Shown: positions 55,223 through 63,727, counted from the first letter of the stretch. The stretch: DNA of 64,000 nucleotides from Thiotrichales bacterium (GCA_016745035.1 JADGDE010000001.1:1138141-1202140); one strand, 5' to 3'. The notes: generated from the sequence alone by a model not told the origin. Made by a program: numbers and translations.

Positions 55223-55265
55223 GAGTCTATGCGAAATTTAACACCTTGAATTTCGCACAGACTCT
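55222..55265 (+). repeat. Repeat family B, copy B3 (short form)
   Basis: A 44-bp near-perfect hairpin: AGAGTCTATGCGAAATTT pairs with GAATTTCGCACAGACTCT. It carries only the ends of the family and sits at the break of the third MACPF-like copy. Confidence 0.75.
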
Positions 55266-55271
55266 AAATAA

Positions 55272-55321
55272 CTGATGTGAGGCACTAAGCCAGTTTTAAA
55301 GGAGCCTTTGCGTAACATCAG
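55272..55321 (+). repeat. Repeat family A, copy A9 (50-bp internally deleted form)
   Basis: CTGATGTGAGGCACTAAG joins AAAGGAGCCTTTGCGTAACATCAG, so both ends remain but the hairpins are deleted. Flanks TAAATAA (55265-55271) and TTAATAA (55322-55328) match at 6 of 7. Confidence 0.8.
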
Positions 55322-55335
55322 TTAATAAAACTGGG

Positions 55336-57579
55336 TTAATCCCAAGACCAATTGAGTCGGAGCCAATAACTGCGTTTTGGCTGGGGAATGAGCGAATTAC
55401 GAAACCCTAAAGCCCGTTGGCTAAAATCATCACCCGAATCAGCTTGCTCAACACCTGGCTGATAATATTCGTTGTTAAACAAATTATTGATTCTAAAACT
55501 CAATCCCCAAGGTTTTTTCTGATAGCCTAAGGCTAAATGAAATACCGCATAAGCATCAGCTTTGCGCCCTTGGTTTCGCAGTGGATTACGCAAATATAAT
55601 TCACGTTTGCTGACATAATTGGCGCGTAAATAGGCGTGCCAATGGCGATTAAAGGGAATTTCTAAGCCCAAATTGATTTTATGTGGGGCAATATCGCCCA
55701 AATTCGCTTCCCCTTCTAACCACTGAGCATTGTCATGATCATAATGAATACTGCTTTGGCTGCGAGTATAGCTGTAGTAGATATAGCCGTTAATATCCGG
55801 CGCATTGTCGATAAAGTTTGGATAGGCAAAATGCCCGCGATATTCAAGCCCCCACACATGGCGATCTCCAGCATTTTCTGCCTCTTCTTTGATCACATTG
55901 CTATAACGGGCGGAGAATAAGGACACATCATGCAACCAATGCTCGCCTTGATAAAGCCAAATAAATTCAAGGTTTTTGGCATTTTCTGGCTGTAAATCAG
56001 GATTGCCTGCCCGACCTATCCAACCACCCCACAATTGCAAGGGCGAGGGTTCTTGGAAAGCTTCGCCATATAGTAATTTAAATGTGGTTTTATTAGACCA
56101 TCTGTAAATCGCTGATAGCCTTGGGTTGATTGTGCTGCCATACATGCTATTGCGGTCATAGCGTAAACCAGAGGCAAGATGCCAGTCTTTATATTGCCAT
56201 AAGGCTTGTACATACACACCAATATCACGGGTATGGGCTAAATTATCTTCAGGGACATTTGCTAGTGTGCCGGGGGCGACGGTCATAACGGGGTCGGTGC
56301 TGTGAAAGATCCCAGCCCCTTGCCCATAAGCGCCGGTGTCGCCCGTATCGGTAGAGCAATAAGCCCCTGTCCAATAGGAGCATAAATCATAAGCCTTGGT
56401 CAGGGTTTTTTTTTCATATTTGATACCGCCGGTAAAACGCCAACGTTCAGATAATTGATAATCATAATCTTGTTTAAACAACCAACTATCGCTTTGGGAA
56501 TTCCAGTCCGATTGGCTTAAATAGGAATATTGCTCATTATCCCCGTCAACGCTTGCCTCAAGCCATTCACCCCAAAGCTGGTTTTGGCGGTGTAGCGCCA
56601 AGGTTTTGATATTCAGTTGCTCACTCGCATCCCAGTCATGTTGCAAATAGGCTTGCAAAGAACTGTGTCGCCAGAAAGCATTAGGTTGGGCGTGGTCTGC
56701 ACTATAATAAGGACCATAGCCTTCATTACTTTGCCATGCAATCAGCCCTAGTTTTAAATCCTTAAAACCAACTTCACCCAGCACTCCCCAATCTTCGGTT
56801 GGATCATGAAATTCACCATAAGACACCCCTTCATGGGATTCATCCAACACCGCGCCCCAAACATCGCGATTTTCTAGCCAATTGCCGCCTAAAAATCCCC
56901 ACGGGGCATAATCATCCTCGCTAGCTTCATCACTGACAAAACCTTTAGCGGAAAAGTGATAATGCCAATCATCTTGCCGCCCTTGAACACTGGCATCAAT
57001 GCCGCGTGATTGATAACTGCCCAACTCAAGATTAATTTCCCCTTGATGTTGTTTATTTTTCAGCGCTTTAGCATTTTTGGTAATGATATTAACGATGCCC
57101 AAAAAAGCATTAGGGCCATAGACGGCACTGGTCGGACCATAAAGCACTTCAATACGTTCAATGCCTGATAAGGGATATTGACGCGACATCACCGAGCCAT
57201 GCGTCCATAAATGGTTATCGGTAATACCATTAATCATAAACAAGGTGCGCTGCATAAAAGGCGTACGATAGCCGCGTTGATAAGCGATTAAATGCTGTGT
57301 GCCACCAGCGTTGATGCTATCGAACCCCGGTAAATCAGCAAAAATTTGATCAAGACTGGTATATCCACGGCGTTTTATATCTTTGGCGCTAATCACCAAA
57401 ATAGCCGCTGGCGCATCGCGCAGACTCTCTTCAATCCCCGATGCCGATTTAATTTCTACATCCAATAACTCGGCTAAATTCATTTTTAACAAAGAACGCG
57501 GCGTCGATGCGGCTTGCAACGTATTCATAGCGATAACGCTTAGGCAGGTAAAAAATGATAAGAGGGCAGCCGTTTTCAT
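55336..57579 (-). CDS. TonB-dependent outer-membrane receptor
   Basis: From ATG 57579 the protein has 747 residues and starts with a signal peptide (MKTAALLSFFTCLSVIAMNTLQA); the frame continues upstream only because it runs into repeat A10. The plug domain shows APAAILVISAKDIKRRGY, LPGFDS, GIERIEVLYGPTSAVYGPNAFLGIVNIIT. A beta-barrel ends in an aromatic C-terminus (YWLRLNWSWD). It imports a substrate using TonB energy. It is divergent from a secreted GH9 glycosidase gene, so an oligosaccharide substrate is plausible, but siderophore or cobalamin use is not excluded. Confidence 0.92.
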   Translation of the reverse strand: MKTAALLSFFTCLSVIAMNTLQAASTPRSLLKMNLAELLDVEIKSASGIEESLRDAPAAILVISAKDIKRRGYTSLDQIFADLPGFDSINAGGTQHLIAYQRGYRTPFMQRTLFMINGITDNHLWTHGSVMSRQYPLSGIERIEVLYGPTSAVYGPNAFLGIVNIITKNAKALKNKQHQGEINLELGSYQSRGIDASVQGRQDDWHYHFSAKGFVSDEASEDDYAPWGFLGGNWLENRDVWGAVLDESHEGVSYGEFHDPTEDWGVLGEVGFKDLKLGLIAWQSNEGYGPYYSADHAQPNAFWRHSSLQAYLQHDWDASEQLNIKTLALHRQNQLWGEWLEASVDGDNEQYSYLSQSDWNSQSDSWLFKQDYDYQLSERWRFTGGIKYEKKTLTKAYDLCSYWTGAYCSTDTGDTGAYGQGAGIFHSTDPVMTVAPGTLANVPEDNLAHTRDIGVYVQALWQYKDWHLASGLRYDRNSMYGSTINPRLSAIYRWSNKTTFKLLYGEAFQEPSPLQLWGGWIGRAGNPDLQPENAKNLEFIWLYQGEHWLHDVSLFSARYSNVIKEEAENAGDRHVWGLEYRGHFAYPNFIDNAPDINGYIYYSYTRSQSSIHYDHDNAQWLEGEANLGDIAPHKINLGLEIPFNRHWHAYLRANYVSKRELYLRNPLRNQGRKADAYAVFHLALGYQKKPWGLSFRINNLFNNEYYQPGVEQADSGDDFSQRALGFRNSLIPQPKRSYWLRLNWSWD

Positions 57580-57650
57580 GAGATGATGCTTGTTTTGGTT
57601 TAATAATGGAGCAGTATAACAAGCTTTAAAAAGCAATAATAACTTGATCG

Positions 57651-57738
57651 TTTGTTTACCTGCATAGTGAATCTTAGCTGTGCAACAATGGCGGTTTTTT
57701 AGCTGTTTTAAGCCAAAAAGAAGCCTTTGTATAACATC
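57651..57738 (+). repeat. Repeat family A, copy A10 (right part, diverged)
   Basis: Starts within ACCTGCATAGTG, continues TTAGCTGTGCAACAATGGCGG, then a weakened hairpin (TTTTTAGCT/AGCCAAAAA) and AAGCCTTTGTATAACATCA. The left end is absent. It lies in the 360-bp divergent gap before the GH9 gene. Confidence 0.65.
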
Positions 57739-57812
57739 AAACAATCACGAAAAAACACCATTCTAAATGTCATCGTGTGTCTAAAAAACAGGTCAATTTT
57801 TTTAGAAAATTG

Positions 57813-57893
57813 TCGACATATCATATTTATATGTTGATACAATCGACACAACATCAAAACGTGTCAAAATTTCCTCATATTTTCGACATATCA
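57813..57893. promoter_or_regulatory. Candidate operator: two TCGACATATCA direct repeats between TBDR and GH9 genes
   Basis: TCGACATATCA occurs at 57813-57823 and 57883-57893, 70 bp apart (about seven helical turns). ATCGACAC lies between them. They lie in the AT-rich divergent region shortly upstream of the GH9 gene. Spacing on one helix face would suit a looping or cooperative regulator, but no adjacent regulator gene is present. Confidence 0.35.
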
Positions 57894-57939
57894 AGTATTA
57901 ACTCTAACCCTATTAACATCTAAAAAACAGCGCCCTGTT

Positions 57940-60078
57940 ATGAAATTATTTATCCCTTTATTATTCTATATTTCCTCCTCCGTTCATGCCTTTTACGATG
58001 AGCGCATGAAAGTCGATCAATTTGGTTATTTACCTGATGCGGAAAAAATCGCGATTATCAGCAGCCCAGAACAGGGCTTTAATCGCGATCAAAGTTTTAG
58101 CCCCGATACCGTGTATCAATTGCGCCGCGAGGGCGATCATCAGCTTATCTATAGCGCGCCTTTAGCCGTTTGGCAACAAGGCGATACCGATGTCATGTCG
58201 GGGGATAAAGTCTGGTATTTTGATTTCTCTAGTGTTACCGCCGAAGGGCTGTATTATTTGTATGATCAGAAAAATGACCGCTTTTCAAAAAACTTCCGCA
58301 TTGATTGGGATGTCTATACGCCTGTGTTAAAGCAAGCTTTACGGACGTTTTTTTATCAACGCGCCAACCATGAAAAAGTCGCGCCGTTTGCCACCGCGCC
58401 GTGGCTTGATGCTGCTAGTCATCAACATGCCGAGCAAGATACCGATTGCCGTTTAATCACCCCCGATGACCCCGAGCAAAGTGACCCCAGCACCAGTCGC
58501 GATTTATCCGGTGGTTGGTATGATGCGGGCGATTATAATAAATACGTCAATTATGCCGATAATGCCGTGCATGAATTGTTGTTTGCCTATGAAGAAAACC
58601 CCTTGATTTGGGGCGATGATTGGCAATGGCCGGAGTCGGGCAATGGGCTGCCGGATATATTAGACGAAATCAAATGGGAGCTGGATTGGCTGCTGCGGAT
58701 GCAAACCGACTCCGGGGCATTTTTGCATAAGGTCTCGTCGATTACGTGGGAAGGCATTGGTACACCGCCAAGCTCGGACACGGTAAAACGCCGTTATGCC
58801 CCCGCGACTATGTCGGCGAGTTTATCCGCTGTTGGGGCGCTGGCACACGCGGCGATTGTGTTTGATGCTTTCCCTGAACAACGGGCTTATACCAACCAGC
58901 TCACCAACGCTGCGCTTACAGGTTGGGCATGGATTATTAATAATCTCGATAAATTACCCTCATATTATGACAACGCTGGTTTTATGAGTACCGATGCCGA
59001 AGATTCCGAGCAACGCCAACGCGGCAATTTAATTGCCAGCGCCCTATATTTGTATTTACGCACTGGCGAAAAAGACTATTTAGATTTTGTCATGCAAACG
59101 GCGATACAAGAGTGGATTTTTTTCACCGAAGAGGCGCTGCGCTTTGAGGGCGAGGAAGTGCCGTTTCAAAATGCCTTGTTATATTATCTGCGTTTTGAAC
59201 CCAGCAGCCCTTTTGCTGAGAAAATTCGCGGTATTTATGCCCGTAGTTTGGCGGCGAAAGACGGCTATTATAACCCGGTGTATAAGGCGGGACAGAATTG
59301 GGAAGCCTATCGGGCGTTTATCAATTATTACGCTTGGGGCAGTAACCGCAGCCAAGCGCAAGCGGGCAATATTTTAATGGGCTTAAACCAGCTCCATGCC
59401 CAGCCACAAGCAGATTATCTGACTTATCGCAATTTAGGTGCGCGGCATTTGCATTACTTACACGGTTTGAACCCTTTGGATTTGGTTTATTTATCGAATA
59501 TGGAAACCTTTGGCGCGGATAACTCGGTGCAGGAAATGTATCATTTGTGGTTTCGCGATGGCTCGCAATGGGATAGCTTTAGCGACAGCCAAGGGCCAGT
59601 TCCCGGTTTTCTGGTTGGTGGCGTGAATGCCAGTTACGAAAGTGATAAGGTATTTATTAACGATATTGAAAAATCGCGCTATTTGCTGCAAAACCAACCG
59701 ATTACCAAGCGCTATACCTCGTGGAACACGGTAGATGATGCCGCTTACAAGCTCACCGAGAATTCGATTACTTATCAAGCGCCGTATATTCGTTTATTAT
59801 CTAAGCTGATGATAGCCAATCAACGCCCAGAAAAACCGCAATTGTCTATCAGCAAACAAGCAGATCAGGTGAGATTACAATGGTATGCGCCCTATGCCAA
59901 ACGCTACACCTTATTTTATGCGCCTTATCCCCAAGCAACGCCGATAGCATCGGTGGCGATGGATGCGCAAACACAGTTCAGTGCGACACTGCCTGCGGGC
60001 TTGGCACTGTATGTCGCCATTCAAGCCCACAGTGATCAAGGTGATAGTGATTATTCTGAGATACAGTTATTACAATGA
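57940..60078 (+). CDS. Secreted glycoside hydrolase family 9 (endoglucanase-type)
   Basis: The 712-residue protein has a signal peptide (MKLFIPLLFYISSSVHA), an N-terminal Ig-like domain (DQFGYLPDAEKIAIIS), and the (alpha/alpha)6 GH9 barrel. Catalytic-base region is SGGWYDAGDYNKYV near 195. HYLHGLNPLDLVYLSN and, near 606, LTENSITYQAPYI (proton-donor glutamate) follow. A fibronectin-like tail of about 80 residues ends the protein. It should cleave beta-1,4-glucans or related polysaccharide in the periplasm or outside the cell. It overlaps the next gene by 4 bp (ATGA). Confidence 0.92.
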   Translation: MKLFIPLLFYISSSVHAFYDERMKVDQFGYLPDAEKIAIISSPEQGFNRDQSFSPDTVYQLRREGDHQLIYSAPLAVWQQGDTDVMSGDKVWYFDFSSVTAEGLYYLYDQKNDRFSKNFRIDWDVYTPVLKQALRTFFYQRANHEKVAPFATAPWLDAASHQHAEQDTDCRLITPDDPEQSDPSTSRDLSGGWYDAGDYNKYVNYADNAVHELLFAYEENPLIWGDDWQWPESGNGLPDILDEIKWELDWLLRMQTDSGAFLHKVSSITWEGIGTPPSSDTVKRRYAPATMSASLSAVGALAHAAIVFDAFPEQRAYTNQLTNAALTGWAWIINNLDKLPSYYDNAGFMSTDAEDSEQRQRGNLIASALYLYLRTGEKDYLDFVMQTAIQEWIFFTEEALRFEGEEVPFQNALLYYLRFEPSSPFAEKIRGIYARSLAAKDGYYNPVYKAGQNWEAYRAFINYYAWGSNRSQAQAGNILMGLNQLHAQPQADYLTYRNLGARHLHYLHGLNPLDLVYLSNMETFGADNSVQEMYHLWFRDGSQWDSFSDSQGPVPGFLVGGVNASYESDKVFINDIEKSRYLLQNQPITKRYTSWNTVDDAAYKLTENSITYQAPYIRLLSKLMIANQRPEKPQLSISKQADQVRLQWYAPYAKRYTLFYAPYPQATPIASVAMDAQTQFSATLPAGLALYVAIQAHSDQGDSDYSEIQLLQ

Positions 60079-60743
60079 TTCTTTTTGATAAAGTCAGCAA
60101 GCGTTATCCCGGAGGCTACGAGGCGCTGGCGCAAATCAGTTTTCAAATTCAGCAAGGCGAAATGGTGTTTTTAACCGGACACTCGGGCGCGGGCAAAAGT
60201 ACCTTATTGCGCTTGATTACCTTGCTGGAGCGCAGCTCTGGCGGACAAGTGTTTGTTCACGGACAAAACTTATTGCGCTTTCCGAATCATAAAATCCCTT
60301 ATTTGCGCCGCCGCATGGGTGTGGTGTTTCAAAATCACCATTTATTGTTTGATAGAACCGTGTTTGAAAATGTTGCTCTACCTTTGATTGTCTCTGGGTA
60401 TCATCATCATGAAGTCAAAAAGCGCGTGCGCGCTGCTTTGGATAAAGTCGGGCTGCTGAGTAAAGAGAAAAGTTATCCGATTACTCTCTCCGGTGGGCAA
60501 CAACAACGGGTCGGCATTGCCCGCGCGGTGGTCAATAAACCGCCGTTATTGCTGGCTGACGAACCCACAGGCAACCTTGACCCCGGCTTAGCTTTGGAAG
60601 TCATGCGCTTGTTTGAAGAATTTAACCAAGTCGGGGTTACGGTCTTAATCGTCTCTCACGCGCTAGACTTAATCGCACAAATGCAAAAGCGGGTCATCGT
60701 TCTGGAAAAAGGACGGATTTTAGCTGACTCGGGGCGACGTTAG
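60075..60743 (+). CDS. ftsE: FtsE-like ABC ATPase
   Basis: The 222-residue ATPase has Walker [11 protein letters not shown]-loop [14 protein letters not shown], signature LSGGQQQR, Walker [14 protein letters not shown], and H-loop SHALDL. The length and [11 protein letters not shown] start match FtsE, which works with the membrane protein FtsX to activate septal amidases. ftsX is missing: repeat A11 and rlmB follow. The coupling to a GH9 gene by ATGA overlap is not a known ftsE arrangement, so another MacB-type partner is possible. Confidence 0.82.
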   Translation: MILFDKVSKRYPGGYEALAQISFQIQQGEMVFLTGHSGAGKSTLLRLITLLERSSGGQVFVHGQNLLRFPNHKIPYLRRRMGVVFQNHHLLFDRTVFENVALPLIVSGYHHHEVKKRVRAALDKVGLLSKEKSYPITLSGGQQQRVGIARAVVNKPPLLLADEPTGNLDPGLALEVMRLFEEFNQVGVTVLIVSHALDLIAQMQKRVIVLEKGRILADSGRR

Positions 60744-60760
60744 AAAATATCGCTAACTGA

Positions 60761-60888
60761 CTGATGTCAGGCACTAAGCCCGTTTTTATCACAATAGGGT
60801 GGTTTTCCACCTGCCTAGTGATGTAGCCGTGGAGCAATGGCGGTTTTTTGGCTTACAAAGCCAAAAAGAAGCCTTTGCGTAACATCAC
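60761..60888 (+). repeat. Repeat family A, copy A11 (full length)
   Basis: CTGATGTCAGGCACTAAG to TGCGTAACATCAC. Hairpin TTTTTGGCTT-aca-AAGCCAAAAA. Flanking duplication is weak (TAACTGA before; TTAATGA after, shifted by one, 5 of 7). It stands 17 bp after ftsE, where ftsX would be expected. Confidence 0.82.
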
Positions 60889-60942
60889 TTTAATGACATA
60901 AAATGCTGCACTACAATTCGCCTTCTACTGTCGGTCACTTGA

Positions 60943-61725
60943 ATGAGTAAAATGAAAAACAAAAATACTACGCCTTTATTGTTTGGTATCCATACCCTAA
61001 GCAGCTTATTAGAACATGAGCCAGAACGGGTGTTAGAAATGTGGATACAAGACCATCGCGGTGATAAGCGTTTGAATAAACTCACCCAAATGGCAAAAAA
61101 ACAAGGCATTGCCATTCATCCTGCGCCCAAACGCACCTTGGACAAACTCAGCGAATTTGCCGTCCATCAAGGCATTGTCGCCCGTTGCCGCCCCGCCAAA
61201 CCGTATGACGAACAGTTTTTACAAGATATTTTAGCTAAACGCGGACAACAAACTTTATTTTTAGTCCTCGATGGCGTGCAAGACCCGCATAACCTCGGCG
61301 CGTGTTTACGCAGTGCCGATGCTGCTGGCGTAGACGCGGTGATTATTCCCAAAAACCGCTCAGCCCAACTGACTCCCACAGCGCAAAAAACCGCCAGCGG
61401 TGCTGCGAGCCGTATACCATTGGTCTCAGTGACCAATTTATCCCGCTGCTTACAAAGTCTGCAAAAGTCTGGGGTTTGCACCATTGGTTTGGCAGGCGAG
61501 GCAACACAGGCTTTTTTTGAATGCGACTTAAATGTGCCACTGGCTTTGGTAATGGGCGCAGAAGAAAAAGGCTTGCGACGTTTGAGCCGCGAATATTGTG
61601 ATTATCTCGGCTATTTGCCCATGCACGGTGAAGTCAGTAGCCTAAATGTCTCGGTAACAGCGGGGATTTGTCTATATGAAGCCGTGCGCCAACGCCAATA
61701 CGTTTGCCGTAATCAAGCCCGCTAG
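60943..61725 (+). CDS. rlmB: 23S rRNA (guanosine-2'-O-)-methyltransferase RlmB
   Basis: The 260-residue SPOUT methyltransferase has an N-terminal RNA-binding domain (LFGIHTLSSLLEHEP). The knotted domain has LVLDGVQDPHNLGACLRSADA, LALVMGAEEKGLRRL and SLNVSVTAGICLYEA. It methylates G2251 of 23S rRNA (E. coli numbering). No strong ribosome-binding site precedes ATG 60943; ATG 60952 is an alternative. Confidence 0.93.
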   Translation: MSKMKNKNTTPLLFGIHTLSSLLEHEPERVLEMWIQDHRGDKRLNKLTQMAKKQGIAIHPAPKRTLDKLSEFAVHQGIVARCRPAKPYDEQFLQDILAKRGQQTLFLVLDGVQDPHNLGACLRSADAAGVDAVIIPKNRSAQLTPTAQKTASGAASRIPLVSVTNLSRCLQSLQKSGVCTIGLAGEATQAFFECDLNVPLALVMGAEEKGLRRLSREYCDYLGYLPMHGEVSSLNVSVTAGICLYEAVRQRQYVCRNQAR

Positions 61726-61733
61726 GCCTTTTT

Positions 61734-62483
61734 ATGTGGCTTGAACAACTGAGTTTATTCGCCGTCTCACTGGTGGCGAATACCTTTTCCGCCTTTGCAG
61801 GCGGCGGTGCAGGCTTGTTACAACTGCCGATTATCATTTTTTTAGGACTACCTTTCAGTATCGCCTTAGCCACCCATAAAGTCGCCAGCGTGGCTTTAGG
61901 CGTTGGCGCGAGTGTGCGTTATTTACGCGAGGACAAATTACAATTCAAACTTAGCGCTTTGGTTTTAGCCTGCGGTATTCCGGGCGTAATTCTGGGCGCT
62001 AATTTGATTGTTTATGTCCCCGACCGTGCCGCTGAAATCAGCCTAGGGATTTTAACCATCGCACTGGGTTTATATTCTTTCTGGCAACCTGAACTGGGGC
62101 AAGTACACCAGCCCAAACAACGGCATATGCAAGGCTATGTGATTGGCGGCTTAGTATTATTTGTTATTGGTGGTTTAAACGGCTCTTTAACCTCGGGTAC
62201 AGGTTTGTTTGTCACCCTATGGCTGATTCGTTGGTTTGGTTTTGATTATCGCCGCGCCATCGCCCACACCTTAGTTTTAGTTGGCTTTTTCTGGAACGGC
62301 AGTGGCGCGCTAACCTTGGGTTTACTCGGAAAAATCTATTGGGAGTGGATCCCTGTGTTATTGCTCGCCTCGGCTTTGGGTGGCTATCTTGGCGCACACT
62401 TAGCCATATTAAAAGGCAATCGTTGGATCAAGCGCTTGTTTGAAGTCATGACCTTATTAGTCGGCTTAAAGCTGATTATGTAA
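61734..62483 (+). CDS. TSUP-family (TauE/SafE) membrane transporter
   Basis: The 249-residue protein has about eight membrane helices with the TSUP repeats: SAFAGGGAGLLQLPIIIFLGLP with ATHKVASVALG in the first half, and NGSLTSGTGLFVTLWLIRWFGFDYRRAIAHTL in the second. Members export sulfite, sulfoacetate or other organic anions. It is 8 bp after rlmB and likely co-transcribed. Confidence 0.9.
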   Translation: MWLEQLSLFAVSLVANTFSAFAGGGAGLLQLPIIIFLGLPFSIALATHKVASVALGVGASVRYLREDKLQFKLSALVLACGIPGVILGANLIVYVPDRAAEISLGILTIALGLYSFWQPELGQVHQPKQRHMQGYVIGGLVLFVIGGLNGSLTSGTGLFVTLWLIRWFGFDYRRAIAHTLVLVGFFWNGSGALTLGLLGKIYWEWIPVLLLASALGGYLGAHLAILKGNRWIKRLFEVMTLLVGLKLIM

Positions 62484-62514
62484 TCCCAGTGACAAACTGC
62501 CCTTTTCTTAAATA

Positions 62515-62645
62515 CTGAAATGACGCACTGATTGTTTTTTAGCCTCATTATTCAAGTTTTTTACCTGTATAGCGAAGCTTAGCCGTGCAGTAATGGTGAT
62601 TTTTTTGCCTTTTGGAGCATTGAGAATGCCTTTGCGTAACATCAG
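62515..62645 (+). repeat. Repeat family A, copy A12 (diverged)
   Basis: CTGAAATGACGCAC to TGCGTAACATCAG. The internal hairpin is disrupted (TTTTTTTGCCTTTTGGAGCATTGAG) and no clear target duplication remains, so it is probably the oldest copy. It lies between the TSUP gene and the RAYT gene. Confidence 0.8.
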
Positions 62646-62716
62646 ATATTTAAAACAAAATAATCCATAGCCTCATCAGTTTTTGGCTACAGAGAGGAAA
62701 TTACTTGGATTTTTAG

Positions 62717-63727
62717 CTATTGAAACAGTTTTTTTATTGCTTGTTGCCCTTTAAACCAGCGCTTCCCTTGCTCAATTCTCTCGGTCATCATATGTCGAAT
62801 TAAACCAATTACCTGATAAAAATGCCGACCAAAGTGCTCAACACCCTCAACCCATGCATTATCATTGATTTCTAAGCGTTGTAGAATCGGTGCAAGATGA
62901 GAAGGAATAGCACCCCGTTTCCCTTCTTTAATTTGTCGCCCTGTCCAATCGACTAATTTAAGATATTCGTCTTGTTCTATTGGCAAACATAAAAGTGCTG
63001 AATCATCGAGTTTTTTATGTAAACGCTCTTTATAATTCCCGGCAAAAGGAACTAAAGTCACAGTGTTGTGTTTATGGTCAACTTGCTGTTTTTCCTCAAT
63101 TCGTGCAGCAATGGAGGTATAATCCGACTCTTCGGGTGTCGGTGCCATTTGTGCACGGACAGGATTCAAATCCACATAAGCCATACAAGTGAGTAAAGCG
63201 GCATTATCGAGCAATAACTGCGACTTAAATCGCCCTTCCCAAAAACGCCCTTTACACCCATCCTCCTTATTTGCCATCCGAGCAATCGGCTCATTTAAAC
63301 AGCGCATAAACCAACTTAAATCAGCCAACCGCTCCCGCCAGAGAGCAACTTGTGCCTCATCGCTGGCTAAGCGTTTGAGATGAAAATTTTTGTTTTCAGC
63401 TTCGGGGTCTGTTTTTAACCATTTAGGGGTAAAAATTTTCCACCAACGCAAAACGACCTCCTCAGCAGACCATGTTAAGCTACGCTCATAATCCAGATGC
63501 AAGACCAAATGATAATGATTACTCATCACCGCATAAGCACAAATATCCACAGCGAAGTTTTTGCTAAGTAAATCAACACGGTCAACAATCCATTGTTTTC
63601 TATGAGAATAATCCCGCCCAGTAGCGACATCCTCCCCATAAAGCCAAGCACGACGAACGGCACGACTCACCACATGATAATAGGTGTTTCTCTTTTGCCT
63701 TATTTGCGACTGTCTTGCATCGGTCAT
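62717..63727 (-). CDS. REP-associated tyrosine transposase (RAYT, Y1-type)
   Basis: The 336-residue protein from ATG 63727 has a very strong AGGAGGAG ribosome-binding site. It carries the Y1 transposase core: NTYYHVVSRAVRRAWLYG, the HUH motif in MSNHYHLVLHL, and FWEGRFKSQLLLDNAALLTCMAYVDLNPVRAQM with the likely nucleophilic tyrosine. RAYTs are single-copy domesticated relatives of IS200/IS605 transposases that cut and move short palindromic REP sequences. The palindromic repeats in this window are candidate substrates. No flanking insertion-sequence ends are seen. Confidence 0.9.
   Translation of the reverse strand: MTDARQSQIRQKRNTYYHVVSRAVRRAWLYGEDVATGRDYSHRKQWIVDRVDLLSKNFAVDICAYAVMSNHYHLVLHLDYERSLTWSAEEVVLRWWKIFTPKWLKTDPEAENKNFHLKRLASDEAQVALWRERLADLSWFMRCLNEPIARMANKEDGCKGRFWEGRFKSQLLLDNAALLTCMAYVDLNPVRAQMAPTPEESDYTSIAARIEEKQQVDHKHNTVTLVPFAGNYKERLHKKLDDSALLCLPIEQDEYLKLVDWTGRQIKEGKRGAIPSHLAPILQRLEINDNAWVEGVEHFGRHFYQVIGLIRHMMTERIEQGKRWFKGQQAIKKLFQ

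Noticed and set aside
57580..57744. Longer N-terminus for the TonB-dependent receptor
   Set aside because: Encoded by repeat A10 and a spacer; the signal peptide begins at ATG 57579.
3942..62645. Family A hairpins as ordinary rho-independent terminators
   Set aside because: The T-run and A-run are part of the stem itself; no unpaired T-run follows, and copies also lie upstream of genes.
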